This document shows, in pieces, positions 53,218-63,035 of a stretch of DNA of 64,000 nt. This DNA comes from Karstenula rhodostoma CBS 690.94 (lineage: Eukaryota; Ascomycota; Dothideomycetes; Pleosporales; Didymosphaeriaceae). Within the stretch, counting starts at the first letter, position 1. Every line of letters begins with the position of its first letter. The stretch spans positions 1,457,937-1,521,936 of the forward strand of contig MU001494.1 in assembly GCA_010093485.1 (NCBI GenBank), read 5' to 3'. The notes beneath the pieces were generated by a model that saw only the letters and a program-made list of their open reading frames with translations, did no database searches and was not told the origin of the DNA. The translations under genes and the position numbers were made by a program.

Positions 53218-55190
53218 AGTCTAGGGAATGAAGAATAAGACGAAACGAACGGTGTCAAGCAGAGCGCCAGACCAGTGGCACTACTAGCTTGAGAGTGAAT
53301 GTTTGACGAAGGCGCAAGCGGCAAGCGAAAGGAAACGAAATGCTGGGCAAAAGCTCGGAAAAGGTGTAAGGCGTAAGGAATATAGGAATTAGACAGTTGT
53401 CGATCGTCAGTCAAGGCATGAGGCATAACGCATAGAAGTTACTCGGCCTGTGCTTGCAGATCTTCACAAAACGGTGTTGCCGCTCAGGGCCTCCAGTCGT
53501 TGCAACGCCTACGCGCAGGAAACGGTCTACGCCTCAATCCTACATGTTAGATGAACAGGCTGAAAGTACAACGTTGACAGCGGGATATCCAGCAAAGGTG
53601 AGCTTGGCTTTCGGCCGATGCGCTAATGAAGATGCGACCCAATGGAGGCCCTCTATAAGCGCTGGGATGGATCTGTTTGTTTGGCGATACGTGCAGGCGC
53701 CGGTGGCTCAAACCCCGATTGCGGCGCGGTATGTAGATTTGTTGCAGAACGGTGAGCCGCCCATTCCTAACGAGGCGGCGTAGGCGGGATTGCGGCTGAA
53801 AAGGTACAAGGTCTGATGCAATGAAGTGGAGTGTTGGGCTACTGGCGGTGATCGCTCGGTGTCGTCGCGGACGATTACGCGCCGAGGTTTTGTGGACGCT
53901 CCGTTGATTGGCCAGACACGCGCGTTCTTCACGAAGAGAAGGAAACCAGCAATGACAGTGGGCTGCAATTGTAGTAAAAACTGGAAGGAATCCGTTTTGC
54001 CGCGGCTTCCAGAAGCTCGCGAAGTATCATATTTGACTGCAAGAAATCACCCTTCCGATCAGTTTGCAGACTTGCGTTGATGAAGGTGAACGAAGATCCT
54101 CGATGCTTGCCAGCGGCGATGGCGGCTTCTTAAGCCCCTTCAGGATTATCCGACTGAACGTACAACTTAAGGGAAAGACATTGGTCGCAAATTTTGTACA
54201 TAGGTGACAGACCCACTAAGTTATGCATCAAACATGGATCTATCGGCGCGTAGACGGCTCTTCGACGATGACGATCCGGATATAATCGTGCTGCTCCGCG
54301 AGCAAGCGGGCCCACAACGAGACTGCATGTTTCCCCAGCCACCGAAAAACTTCAATGCTAGCCACGTCATATGATTGTTAACAGGAACTACGAAGTAGTG
54401 TTCTATAAAATGATAGGCAAATATAGATAGACTGCGACTGCCGCCTAACAGTAACACAAGATGAAGAACGATCAATACACTCAACTGCCAGAACGACGGG
54501 CTATGAGTCCGATGAGCTTAATTCTCATTTGCTATCCTATCAAAGTGTTCTAAGAACACGGACACAAAAACCTCGCAGGCGTCAATCCGCCTGCCTCCCT
54601 GACAAATTCATGTACCCTAGACGCCTTGATAATCCCGAAGGGTATAACACTCCAATAATACATGCTGTGATCCAAAGTAACGCCTCGAATAATGGTGCGC
54701 CCCGCGGCACTGAAGAAAGGAATTTTTTTACGAATATCTGGTGTTCTGTTGGTGATGTGTTTTTTTTGCCGTTTTCTGTTTTCTCGACCCGCCAACGCGC
54801 CTCCGACGGGATCAAAAAGGATGCGGGAAATGAAGAAAACAAGGCCGGCAGCTGCCCAAAACCGCCAAAACCGCCGCGTGGTTGTCATGCAAAGTAATTT
54901 GGTCCATCTCGTTGTCCCACGCCGGAGGAGGAAGCATGGTAGGTCCGTGAATGAGCTGGGAGAATCTGTAGCAAGACACAGCGGCCGCATCGCGATGAGG
55001 AGGCCGTAGCGGCTCTCGACTCAAGCGATGCGGCGGCTGGTCACTGGGCGCTGGTACGGACACCAGTCCATGATGTGTTGTGTCCTGAGGCGAAGTCCGT
55101 GAAAGGTTGCAAGGAGCGCGTCGACCGTTGTTGTGATATCGATGGCAGAGCCCGTTGTGATGTTGTCGCATCTACCAAGTCGTACTCTGA
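53218..55190. other. intergenic, no gene supported
   Basis: About 2 kb. An open frame at 53542-53783 (+, 80 aa from ATG) and one at 54550-54890 (-, with a hydrophobic start) exist, but neither shows a known domain or splice structure. The region holds the promoter of the DUF3176 gene. Confidence 0.4.
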
Positions 55191-55453
55191 TGTTCTCCAA
55201 AGAAGCTCAAAAGCTTCAATTTGAAGAACATAAGAAAGAGTAAATACCCACCTGACGGTCCCCAAAGAAGCTAAAAAGCTTCAACTTGAAGGCCACAAGG
55301 AAAAGTAACGACCGCTCTAGTGTTTTCCAAAGAAGCTTAAAGCTTCAATCTGGAGGAACACAAATAAGAGCAACTACCCGTTTGACGGTCCTCAAAGAAG
55401 CTAAAAAGCTTCAACTTGAAGACCACAAACAAGAGTAACTACCCACTTGACGG
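55191..55453. repeat. two-and-two palindromic tandem repeat with 130-bp period
   Basis: Units A (55191-55260), B (55261-55320), A' (55321-55390) and B' (55391-55453). A to A' and B to B' are each exactly 130 bp apart. Each unit contains a hairpin-forming gaagct-(spacer)-agcttc palindrome followed by caa(c/t)ttgaag or a diverged form, which pairs again with the palindrome arm. A and A' share tgttttccaa or tgttctccaa starts; B and B' share ctaaaaagcttcaacttgaag. The array lies 40 bp beyond the stop codon of the minus-strand gene, so it may be transcribed in its 3' UTR. Confidence 0.85.
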
Positions 55454-55492
55454 ACTCCAAGCACTTGCTTCTTTGTCATGCCCAGATGCAGC

Positions 55493-58400
55493 TCAGGAAA
55501 AGCGCGGCGTGGGCACCGGCTTGACGTCGTCCCAAAGCTTTGAGTTTCGGAGTGGGCTCTCAGGAGTCATCGCGCGGAGAGCACGAGCGCGACGCGCATC
55601 TTCTCCGTAGAAGTCGTGCAGGTACCGACAGCCGTTGGGGTCCAGTCGGTAGTCACTGAAGCGGTCTTCCTGCTTCGGCGTGATGTCAAACTGGGAGGTA
55701 GCGGGAGATGGCTGCATGGCAACGGGGACAGACGTTCGGTGGTGGAAAGATTGCAAGCGAGCAGCGAAAGACTGTTGCCGGACGAATAGGACGGATGGTT
55801 GGCGTGGGGTGGCCGGCGAAAGTGTTCGAGGGGTTTGTGCTGGCCGGAAGTAATTCCAGCCTGCAGCCACCGTCTTGCAGAGAGGACCGCTGAGTCTAGC
55901 AGCTGCACCTTGGATGTGACTACGGATTGTAGGAGCGTAATCCCACATACCCTTGCCAACGGGAGTCAAGACCCACTCCCAAGCAGATTGTAGGCAACGC
56001 AACCCAAATTTGAGAGTGATCCCAAGAACGTCTATTGCCCCGATGAACATGATCGTTAAGAGGGGGAGAATCAATCGGTGCGTTGGGATAGGACCATTGG
56101 ACTGGTTCGGGAGCTCGAATCCCTCGACGGTATAGCCCACTATGGTCAGAAGGGGGTGGGCTTGGTTGATGGGAGTCGTATCATGACCGCTCCGATCATT
56201 GGACGCCTCAGAGTTGGGATACGGGGTACCCACACTAGCGTCGGTGTCCTCGATAGTCTGAGCGTGCTCCTCCTGCTGTACAGGAGGGGAAACATGCTCC
56301 TTGCCAGTCTGGGTCTCCTCCTGGTGCAACACAGAGACTGGGTCGTTAACAGGTGGAACGGTTTTCTCAGCAGAGGTTTTCGAAGGACCAGTGGTGGTTG
56401 TCAAAGAGTCCTGCTGAGCAGTCCGCACATATCCGCGCGCAGCATGGTATTCGGGCGAGAAATCTGCGGGAGATGCGCGAGGCGTAGCTTTTCGAGGCTC
56501 CTCCGCGGGGTCTGGGTACCATTTCTTAGTTGTTGGCCGTCCGCATTGGAAGCGAGTAAGCCAGTACCCACCTTCAGGATCCGGGCGACGAAGTGTGAGT
56601 GGATGATGCTCAACAATGGTTACACCTGTCCTATCCGAAACCAAAGAAGAAACAGAGTTCTCTGACTGGCTGCTAGTACTATCAGTCTGAGGGAGGTCTT
56701 GCGAACCAGAGGCCTCAAGCTGAACGGCGACCCCAGTTGAAGTCGACGCCTGTTCATCCGTAGCAGGAGAAGAAACGTCGATGTTCTCGCCTTCTGCGGC
56801 AGTTTCCTGATGTACATCAGGAACTGGCTCTTCTGACTGGTTGCCAGCATCTTGAGTTTCAGGGGGGTCTTGAGAGTCGGGTGTCTTAGGCTGAACGGAG
56901 ACCGCAGTCGGAATCGACTGCTGTTGGTCGACGGGCGATCCCTGATTCGCCTCATCATCGACGTTGGAGATGTCCCCCATGGTGTTGGTTGCGGTAGGAG
57001 TGGGCTCGTTATTGTCGCCAGAGACACTCGCTTGAGTTGGAACAACGGTCGAAGAAGCTTCCTGGTCGACAGAAACAAAGTCTTTCCGGTTTGTTGCCCA
57101 GCACCGGGTCCGAATGCGTTGAGGGCGCTTATGGACACGGAGGACCTCACCCACTGCCGGTCCGCCTGGCAAATTGGTTCGGCGCGGCATTCGCTGGGGT
57201 CGTAACCTATCCCATCGCTGAAACTTGCGTTGGCTATCAGAGCACTCCAAAATGCTAGCCAGAAAAGAGGATGCCGAGGTCACAGGTAGCAATGGTGCTT
57301 GCGAGCCGGGTCCGATCGCGGGATCGGATGCATCAGCATCTTTCATGACTGTATCCTCACTCTCACCATCTTCCATTTCTATATCTGTGCTCACAGCCTG
57401 AACCGAAGGAGCGCTTCCATTCCCAAGCGTGGCGCCTTGCGACTGGGACAAGGGTGCTGCTGCGTTTGGGCCGGGTGACTCGACGCCCTCCATCTCATCG
57501 GGCTTTTCTTTAGGATCATCAGCAGGCGCATCAGGGTCCTTCATATCGATATCCCCATTCGAGGGCGTAGTGGTCGACTGAATGGGCACGACCTGGTTTG
57601 GAGGAGCGCTCCCGCTGGATCCAACTGCTGTACCATGGGTGAGGCCTTGGGTAGACGCTAGAGATGTCACCGGATGGTTCTGAACAGAAGTCGTGGTGTT
57701 GGCTCCTACGGCAGAGGCTCCTCTAGCCACAGTGAACGCGATGGGCTGGATGCGAGGCGCAACAGTCGGCGTGTTGATAACCGTCTGGGACAAACCATTG
57801 TTGGATGAAGGCAGTCCTGGGATGAACATCCCAGTAGCCGGAGTCTGCGATCGGATTGAGCTACCGTTCGTAGCGGATGTTCCTGCGGGCGGAGCTGATG
57901 CGGTGGGTCGGCCGGTCGCAGTGGACGCGCCGGAAGACTGTGCAGTGGAAGCATTGGCACCAGGGCTAGTAGATCGAGCTACTGAGACTTCGGCGGGATG
58001 GTGTCGGTCAAGGTTCAGCTTACGATAGTACTCAGAGAACGGGAAGGACTCGCCCGTCTCTGACACTACCTCGCATTCGAAACTGTGGTTGAATTCATCG
58101 CGCCCAATCTCTTCCGTATGCTTATCGATGAATTCCTTCACCACAGATGGGGAAAGCCGCATCTTACTAGGCGCATTTCGATGCCAATGGTGTAGGACAA
58201 GAAGAGCAGCCTCGCACACTTTACGTCCATCCGAGGTAAAATTATCGATCTGGGACAGCCACTTGCGGAAGAGATCCAAGTTTTCGCGATTGATGGTTTC
58301 GTTGTATGCATTCGCAAGCTCCTTAGCCAGTGATGGATTCGACAGTTCTTGCGTCAGATCGTCGCCAAGCACGGTATCTTCCTTGAGACGATCTATGATT

Positions 58401-58858
58401 TGCGAGAAGAGCTTTTGGAGATTCACTTGACTGCCGGAAGATGAGGAGGCAGCAGCAGCGTTGCGATATCGAGCCTCCGATGACGATGCAGACGCGGTAG
58501 CGGACTCTTTGGGTGTCTTGTACTCGTTGAACGCTTGTACGAAATTGTCCGGCCCATCTGAGGTATCAAGAATGCCTGCAGACTTATCCTCGATTGAATC
58601 GCGGTACTTGCGGACCTTTTCCATGGTCTCATCGCGAGGGAGACCGAGTCCAACGAAGGCGTCCCTGATCTCTCCAACCAGTCCGTCGAAGACTTTGGTC
58701 TTCGCAAACATGTTATAGTTGATTTTGAGCCTGCGCAAGATCGTTTCGGCCGCTTCGTTGCTAAGAATTGAGCTGTATTTGTTAAGGTTCTCCTTAACTA
58801 TCCGAAGACTTCCAGAAACCCCATCCCCCACATCCTTTTGAAGAGATGAATTCGGCAT
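55493..58858 (-). CDS. large hypothetical protein with helical N-terminus and predicted membrane segment, 1121 aa
   Basis: An intact 3.4-kb frame. Residues about 1-90 are an ordered helical region (LRIVKENLNKYSSILSNEAAETILRRLKINYNMF...) and about 145-260 another (NLQKLFSQIIDRLKEDTVLGDDLTQELSNPSLAKELANAYNETI..., then RKVCEAALLVLHHWHRNAPSKMRL), neither of which I recognise. The middle is disordered, with repeats of SQDPPETQDAGNQSEEP and SQDLPQTDSTSSQSENS type that look like a tandem duplication. Near residues 922-945 is one hydrophobic segment (LILPLLTIMFIGAIDVLGITLKFGL). The C-terminus ends TPRFS. No enzymatic motif is present. It is likely lineage-specific; function unknown. Confidence 0.75.
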   Translation of the reverse strand: MPNSSLQKDVGDGVSGSLRIVKENLNKYSSILSNEAAETILRRLKINYNMFAKTKVFDGLVGEIRDAFVGLGLPRDETMEKVRKYRDSIEDKSAGILDTSDGPDNFVQAFNEYKTPKESATASASSSEARYRNAAAASSSSGSQVNLQKLFSQIIDRLKEDTVLGDDLTQELSNPSLAKELANAYNETINRENLDLFRKWLSQIDNFTSDGRKVCEAALLVLHHWHRNAPSKMRLSPSVVKEFIDKHTEEIGRDEFNHSFECEVVSETGESFPFSEYYRKLNLDRHHPAEVSVARSTSPGANASTAQSSGASTATGRPTASAPPAGTSATNGSSIRSQTPATGMFIPGLPSSNNGLSQTVINTPTVAPRIQPIAFTVARGASAVGANTTTSVQNHPVTSLASTQGLTHGTAVGSSGSAPPNQVVPIQSTTTPSNGDIDMKDPDAPADDPKEKPDEMEGVESPGPNAAAPLSQSQGATLGNGSAPSVQAVSTDIEMEDGESEDTVMKDADASDPAIGPGSQAPLLPVTSASSFLASILECSDSQRKFQRWDRLRPQRMPRRTNLPGGPAVGEVLRVHKRPQRIRTRCWATNRKDFVSVDQEASSTVVPTQASVSGDNNEPTPTATNTMGDISNVDDEANQGSPVDQQQSIPTAVSVQPKTPDSQDPPETQDAGNQSEEPVPDVHQETAAEGENIDVSSPATDEQASTSTGVAVQLEASGSQDLPQTDSTSSQSENSVSSLVSDRTGVTIVEHHPLTLRRPDPEGGYWLTRFQCGRPTTKKWYPDPAEEPRKATPRASPADFSPEYHAARGYVRTAQQDSLTTTTGPSKTSAEKTVPPVNDPVSVLHQEETQTGKEHVSPPVQQEEHAQTIEDTDASVGTPYPNSEASNDRSGHDTTPINQAHPLLTIVGYTVEGFELPNQSNGPIPTHRLILPLLTIMFIGAIDVLGITLKFGLRCLQSAWEWVLTPVGKGMWDYAPTIRSHIQGAAARLSGPLCKTVAAGWNYFRPAQTPRTLSPATPRQPSVLFVRQQSFAARLQSFHHRTSVPVAMQPSPATSQFDITPKQEDRFSDYRLDPNGCRYLHDFYGEDARRARALRAMTPESPLRNSKLWDDVKPVPTPRFS

Positions 58859-60628
58859 GTTCGATAGCTGCTGGAAGTAGTGTAAGCCGATGCACTAGGG
58901 TGGAGTTGAAGTTCCGCTGGAGTGGGTTTGTAGATAGAAACGATGAGGGAAAGCGCAGAAGCGATGAGGTTATGGGGTGCGCGCACGAGCGTCTGCTGCA
59001 CGGGCAACAGTGGCAGTTCGCGCGAGTTTGACCTTGTATCGAAGTGCGATGTGGAGGGTGTGATGAGCAGATATGAGGCAGAGTGCGGTGCTGCGAGGCA
59101 GCTATGAAATTTCGATGCGGGTAGGGCGCGAGCGAGGTGAATGCGGTTGAGGCGCGAGGGTCGTGGGGTGGTGAAAGTGACTTACCTGCTGCGCGGTCTG
59201 GATGGACGGCGAGAACAAGAGCTCGGAGTCGAGGGTCACGATTGACCTCGTGTGTTTCTGGAGGGATATTTTCGTGAGGTGGTGCTTACCGCGGGGCACT
59301 GTTTACGCAGATATGCCGGTGTTGACCTCGGCGTGTAAAGGGCGGTGTTGAGTGTTTGCGTGTGCGGTGGAGAGCGTACTCTGCAGCGAGAGCAGCGTGT
59401 CTATGTTGCTCGTGAACAGCGCGCCAAGAAACATCGAGCTCAGCGCGGGAGTAGCGCGGCCCATGCGCCAAGCGGGTGAAATTCAGTCCACGTGACGGAG
59501 CGCGTTCCAAGGTCGTGCGGCGCCCCGGAGTTTCCGAAGCTTATACGCCTAGACGCTTCTAGAACAGGAGCTTGCCATTTGCAGCGAATGTACCTTTGCG
59601 TTGAGGTTGAATGATACCGGCGGCTTACCCGCCTTGCTGTCGCTACGCATGAAGAGTATTGACCACGCTCTGAAGCCTGACGTTTCTGAGCTACATGTAT
59701 GAATGAGGGTATCTGAAACACATTTGATTAGCGTCTGCGTCTTGCTTCCACACGCTGGGCGGTGCCAAGGCATGAAATACTTTCTGGGAGGATCAACAGT
59801 ACCTGCGATGAGTGAGAACTGTGGTATTCGCCGGTAGGTCTTCAGGTCCAATAAAACGAATTTTCTACATCTACCTTCGTCTTTGTGGTAGCTGCAGCCG
59901 TTCTGGGCAGTATTGCTTTGTTACGTTGTGTGTATATAATGTGTTTACTATGTCTAGTTAGCTTTTATTAATTCGTTCCCTGTCGTTCCAGCAAAGCCCG
60001 GAGCGTTCGTATGATGGCAACTGAACCTGAGGTCCTAGCACATAGCGCCAGTCATTCTTCGACTTGTTCAGTCTCCAAAGACTGCCGGGAGAGCTCGAAA
60101 GAGAGGGTAAAGCCACCTCTATAGCAGAGGTGAAAGCTTGCTATTTTAGGGCTGGTCGTTGGCTGCATTAGGACTGAAGGAAGCTCGACTGGAACTCACC
60201 GGAAGAGACAATACTAGGGAGTCGTAATATAGTCCCAACCCCGGAGCGTACCGATACGACACGAAGCTTAGGAAGGTTGCCGATGTCGATGCTTCTACCA
60301 ATTGCCGTTCAGCAGCAATCTGTTACTTTTGTCACGGATCAGCATGATGGCGTACGTTGTGGGTCGAAAAAGAGGCAGCAGGAGGAACGATCGTGTCTAG
60401 TTGTTCATCTCCTCCGAAGAAAGGCGTGACCAGCACGTCTCTCTTGTCGGATTATATTATCTTATATGCCGCAAATGCAAGGAAAACGGGGCAGCGAATG
60501 GCAAACAAACAAGAACTAGGGTATCTGGCGCCTAAAACCTCCTTCTCTTACAAATCCAAACGGCGAACTCCTAATATCGATTTCCGAGGTATCACATAAC
60601 GATCAAGTGTTCACATCCAAGCCAAATG
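58859..60628. other. intergenic, no gene recognised
   Basis: About 1.8 kb upstream of the 1121-aa gene and downstream of the BTB gene. Only short scattered frames are present. The segment 59880-60360 is AT-rich and looks like 3' or spacer DNA. No RNA gene was recognised. Confidence 0.45.
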
Positions 60629-62146
60629 TTACTCATCCCACGGAAAATCCTGTGGGTCAATACGCGTACACGTCAAATATGGCAAACCACCTTCTCTAAG
60701 ATCCAACTCGAGGAAATTCCTCATGAGAGGCTTCACGGCGTCTTTTGCTTTGTTCTTTATCTCTTCAATACGTCGTTCGAAACGCTTCAGGTTGTCCCGA
60801 TTGTAGTGCTCGGGGCTCAGCTTAAGGAAGCGCTTGCACTCGTCACGGCCCAGATAGCTGGACCCGCCAGTGCCGAGAAGTTTGAATATTCGGCCGGTGT
60901 TGAAGGGAGGCGGAGGCGGCAAAGGCGTATCCCCTCCATTTCGCGAATATTGTCGCGGGGATTTGAGGATCGGCGCAGGTGGGGGCGTGGTATTTTCTGC
61001 AAGCCATTGGCGGAAGAGAGATATGGCCATCCACTCCAGCCAGTTGTTCGAGGGTGTCACGCGCTCGCCTCTGCTCGTTGTGAGTGTCAACCGAAACAGT
61101 TTGACCTCGACCTTTGCCTTCAGCTCATCCATCTCATCCACTTTGTCTTCAACCAGCTCCAGGACTGGCTCGGCGACTTGTCCTCTCAGCTGATTCATGC
61201 CCTGCGGCCATTGCCCTACGACGTGCACCATTGCTTCCGAGAATATCGCCTTGCTCCGTGCCATGTAGCCTAGCTTGAGGTAGCTTGGAGGGTATTTGGC
61301 AATCTGCTTCCACAGTCGGCCCTGAAACCGTAGCAGATGGTGATCTACCCGCGGCCCTATCACATCAAGCGCATCGTACATGTCGGCGATCAGAAGGAGT
61401 GATTTGCATTCCACATATGCGTTTGCAATGTTGACAGGGTCTAGGGCAGGTGGATAATTATAAAATACGCGGAGGAGGTTGTCGTAGTCTCGGAAGGTGT
61501 CATCGTCGGGGTCGCTAGGCGTCGTGGGGACGTGGAGGGAGGAGAAATTGGCCATGCTGCGGAAGAAGCCCGCTTGAGGGGCTGGCGGCTTGTTACGAAG
61601 CGCCGGCGGCTGCGAGGATGCGGCATCGCCTCCGAACAGTGTGGGTTGGGCTTTCTGTTTTGTGTCAGGATGCAGGTACTCTTGCTGATGCTGGAGGGAT
61701 CGCACCTTCTGAATCAACATGGGAAGATCGTCGTCCCTTCCCCAATCGAGTTCGTACTTCCACACCTTCTTCTCGGGCAAAGCGCCTTGCGGGACCCTCG
61801 CGAGTGCTGCCGAAGTTGCGCTCTGCGCGCTGCCTTCGCCGGCCGCGGCCCACTCGTCACTCAATCCGGCCTCGAAAAAGCCGGAGCATTGTGCCAGGAT
61901 GAGCTTGTGGAGCAGATAGCGCTGCTCTTTCCGGCCATTCGAGATGACTATCTCGACATCGCCCGTGTGCGTAAACACTGGGAACTCATTCTGCGGCTGG
62001 TGCGAGGAGCCGCCAAAATGTGAGCGGTGTGGGCGGTGCCTTCGGACGGTCGAAGCGCGCGACGAGTGCGAGGTTGAGGTTACCGAGGGCCGACGGCGGA
62101 TGGTGAGCGAACGCTCTGCGCCTTGCGAGTCGGGGTAGGAAACCAT
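60629..62146 (-). CDS. BTB/POZ domain protein, 505 aa
   Basis: Single exon. The disordered basic N-terminus (about 1-50) contains RRHRPHRSH. A BTB/POZ fold starts at about residue 56 (FTHTGDVEIVISNGRKEQRYLLHKLILAQCSGFFEAGLSDEW) and, after an inserted low-complexity segment, continues with DYDNLLRVFYNYPPALDPVNIANAYVECKSLLLIADMYDALDVIGPRVDHHLL, then helical RLWKQIAKYPPSYLKLGYMARSKAIFSEAMVHVVGQWP. A C-terminal region (about 320-505) is helical and charged. BTB proteins commonly dimerise and can recruit Cullin-3, but no kelch, MATH or zinc-finger partner domain is visible, so the partner and function are unknown. Confidence 0.88.
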   Translation of the reverse strand: MVSYPDSQGAERSLTIRRRPSVTSTSHSSRASTVRRHRPHRSHFGGSSHQPQNEFPVFTHTGDVEIVISNGRKEQRYLLHKLILAQCSGFFEAGLSDEWAAAGEGSAQSATSAALARVPQGALPEKKVWKYELDWGRDDDLPMLIQKVRSLQHQQEYLHPDTKQKAQPTLFGGDAASSQPPALRNKPPAPQAGFFRSMANFSSLHVPTTPSDPDDDTFRDYDNLLRVFYNYPPALDPVNIANAYVECKSLLLIADMYDALDVIGPRVDHHLLRFQGRLWKQIAKYPPSYLKLGYMARSKAIFSEAMVHVVGQWPQGMNQLRGQVAEPVLELVEDKVDEMDELKAKVEVKLFRLTLTTSRGERVTPSNNWLEWMAISLFRQWLAENTTPPPAPILKSPRQYSRNGGDTPLPPPPPFNTGRIFKLLGTGGSSYLGRDECKRFLKLSPEHYNRDNLKRFERRIEEIKNKAKDAVKPLMRNFLELDLREGGLPYLTCTRIDPQDFPWDE

Positions 62147-63035
62147 GCGGGCCTGCTACGAGTCCCGGCTGTTCCGATGCGATGCGGAGTCTGCAGACGA
62201 GATGATGGCGATGTGCGCTCCGGGGGCATGCAATGGCGGCGGAGAGGCTGGAGCGCAGGCGTGCACAAGGTGGCTGCGAGTTGTGTTGTTCGCTGGTGCT
62301 GCAGGTCGAGGTGCAGCGAGGCTGGAGTAATGCAACAGGCCCGCCCTCTCGCCCCGCCCTGGACGCTGGACGGTGGGTGGGTGCGCAGCGGTTTGAGCTC
62401 GTGGAATGACGGCGGCGGTGGTCGGCGTTCCTTGTCCGGTGCTGTATTGTCGAGCGTTTCAGGAGCTCACGGTGGCAGGAAGTCGGTGGCTGTGGCGACC
62501 GCCATCGCGTTGCCCGCATGCAGCTGGTCTGCAGACAAGCGGCCAGGATGCCCCCGGGTGCAGCATGTGATGCGCCAATCGCCGCTGTTCCCCCAGCCAA
62601 GCTTCTTCGACTGACATTCATTCGCTACCGAGCGCTGGCGCATATTCGCCGACACGGAGCGCGGCCATGGTGTCCAAAAGATGTGGTGCAGCAGTTCGTT
62701 CTCCGCTGTTTCGTTTCCCGTTGCTAGTTTGCACACTAGGGAGAGCAAGAAAGGGATCTCACTCTGGCCGTACAATCTTTGGCATTAATATGGACAAGGC
62801 GGATAAGGTTGAGAACACGAAAAGAGAGCTATAGTTGAAGTACACATCGAATACAGTGTTATACCTGCCTGGAAATACACCCATGTCGCAAGTTTGAACA
62901 AACTTATGATACACCACACATTCGAGAGCCAGATTGCACATCGCATTTACGGAAGCCTGCTCTCTGCCAACGAAACCGCGCCATCGAAATCCGGCACCAG
63001 AACAAGTGCAGCTCGGCTTTGACAGCGAGCATGTC
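62147..63035. promoter_or_regulatory. upstream region of the BTB gene
   Basis: About 0.9 kb between the BTB start codon and the 3' end of the next minus-strand gene. The first 400 bp are G/C-rich and the last 300 bp AT-rich. Frames on both strands lack domains; no specific element was recognised. Confidence 0.45.

Noticed and set aside
53542..53783. 80-codon plus-strand frame
   Set aside because: It is intact, with plausible amino-acid use, but has no domain, splice or promoter evidence and overlaps a similar-length opposite frame; not separable from chance.
54550..54890. Minus-strand frame with hydrophobic N-terminus
   Set aside because: No conserved motif, odd composition and no supporting signals; likely spurious.
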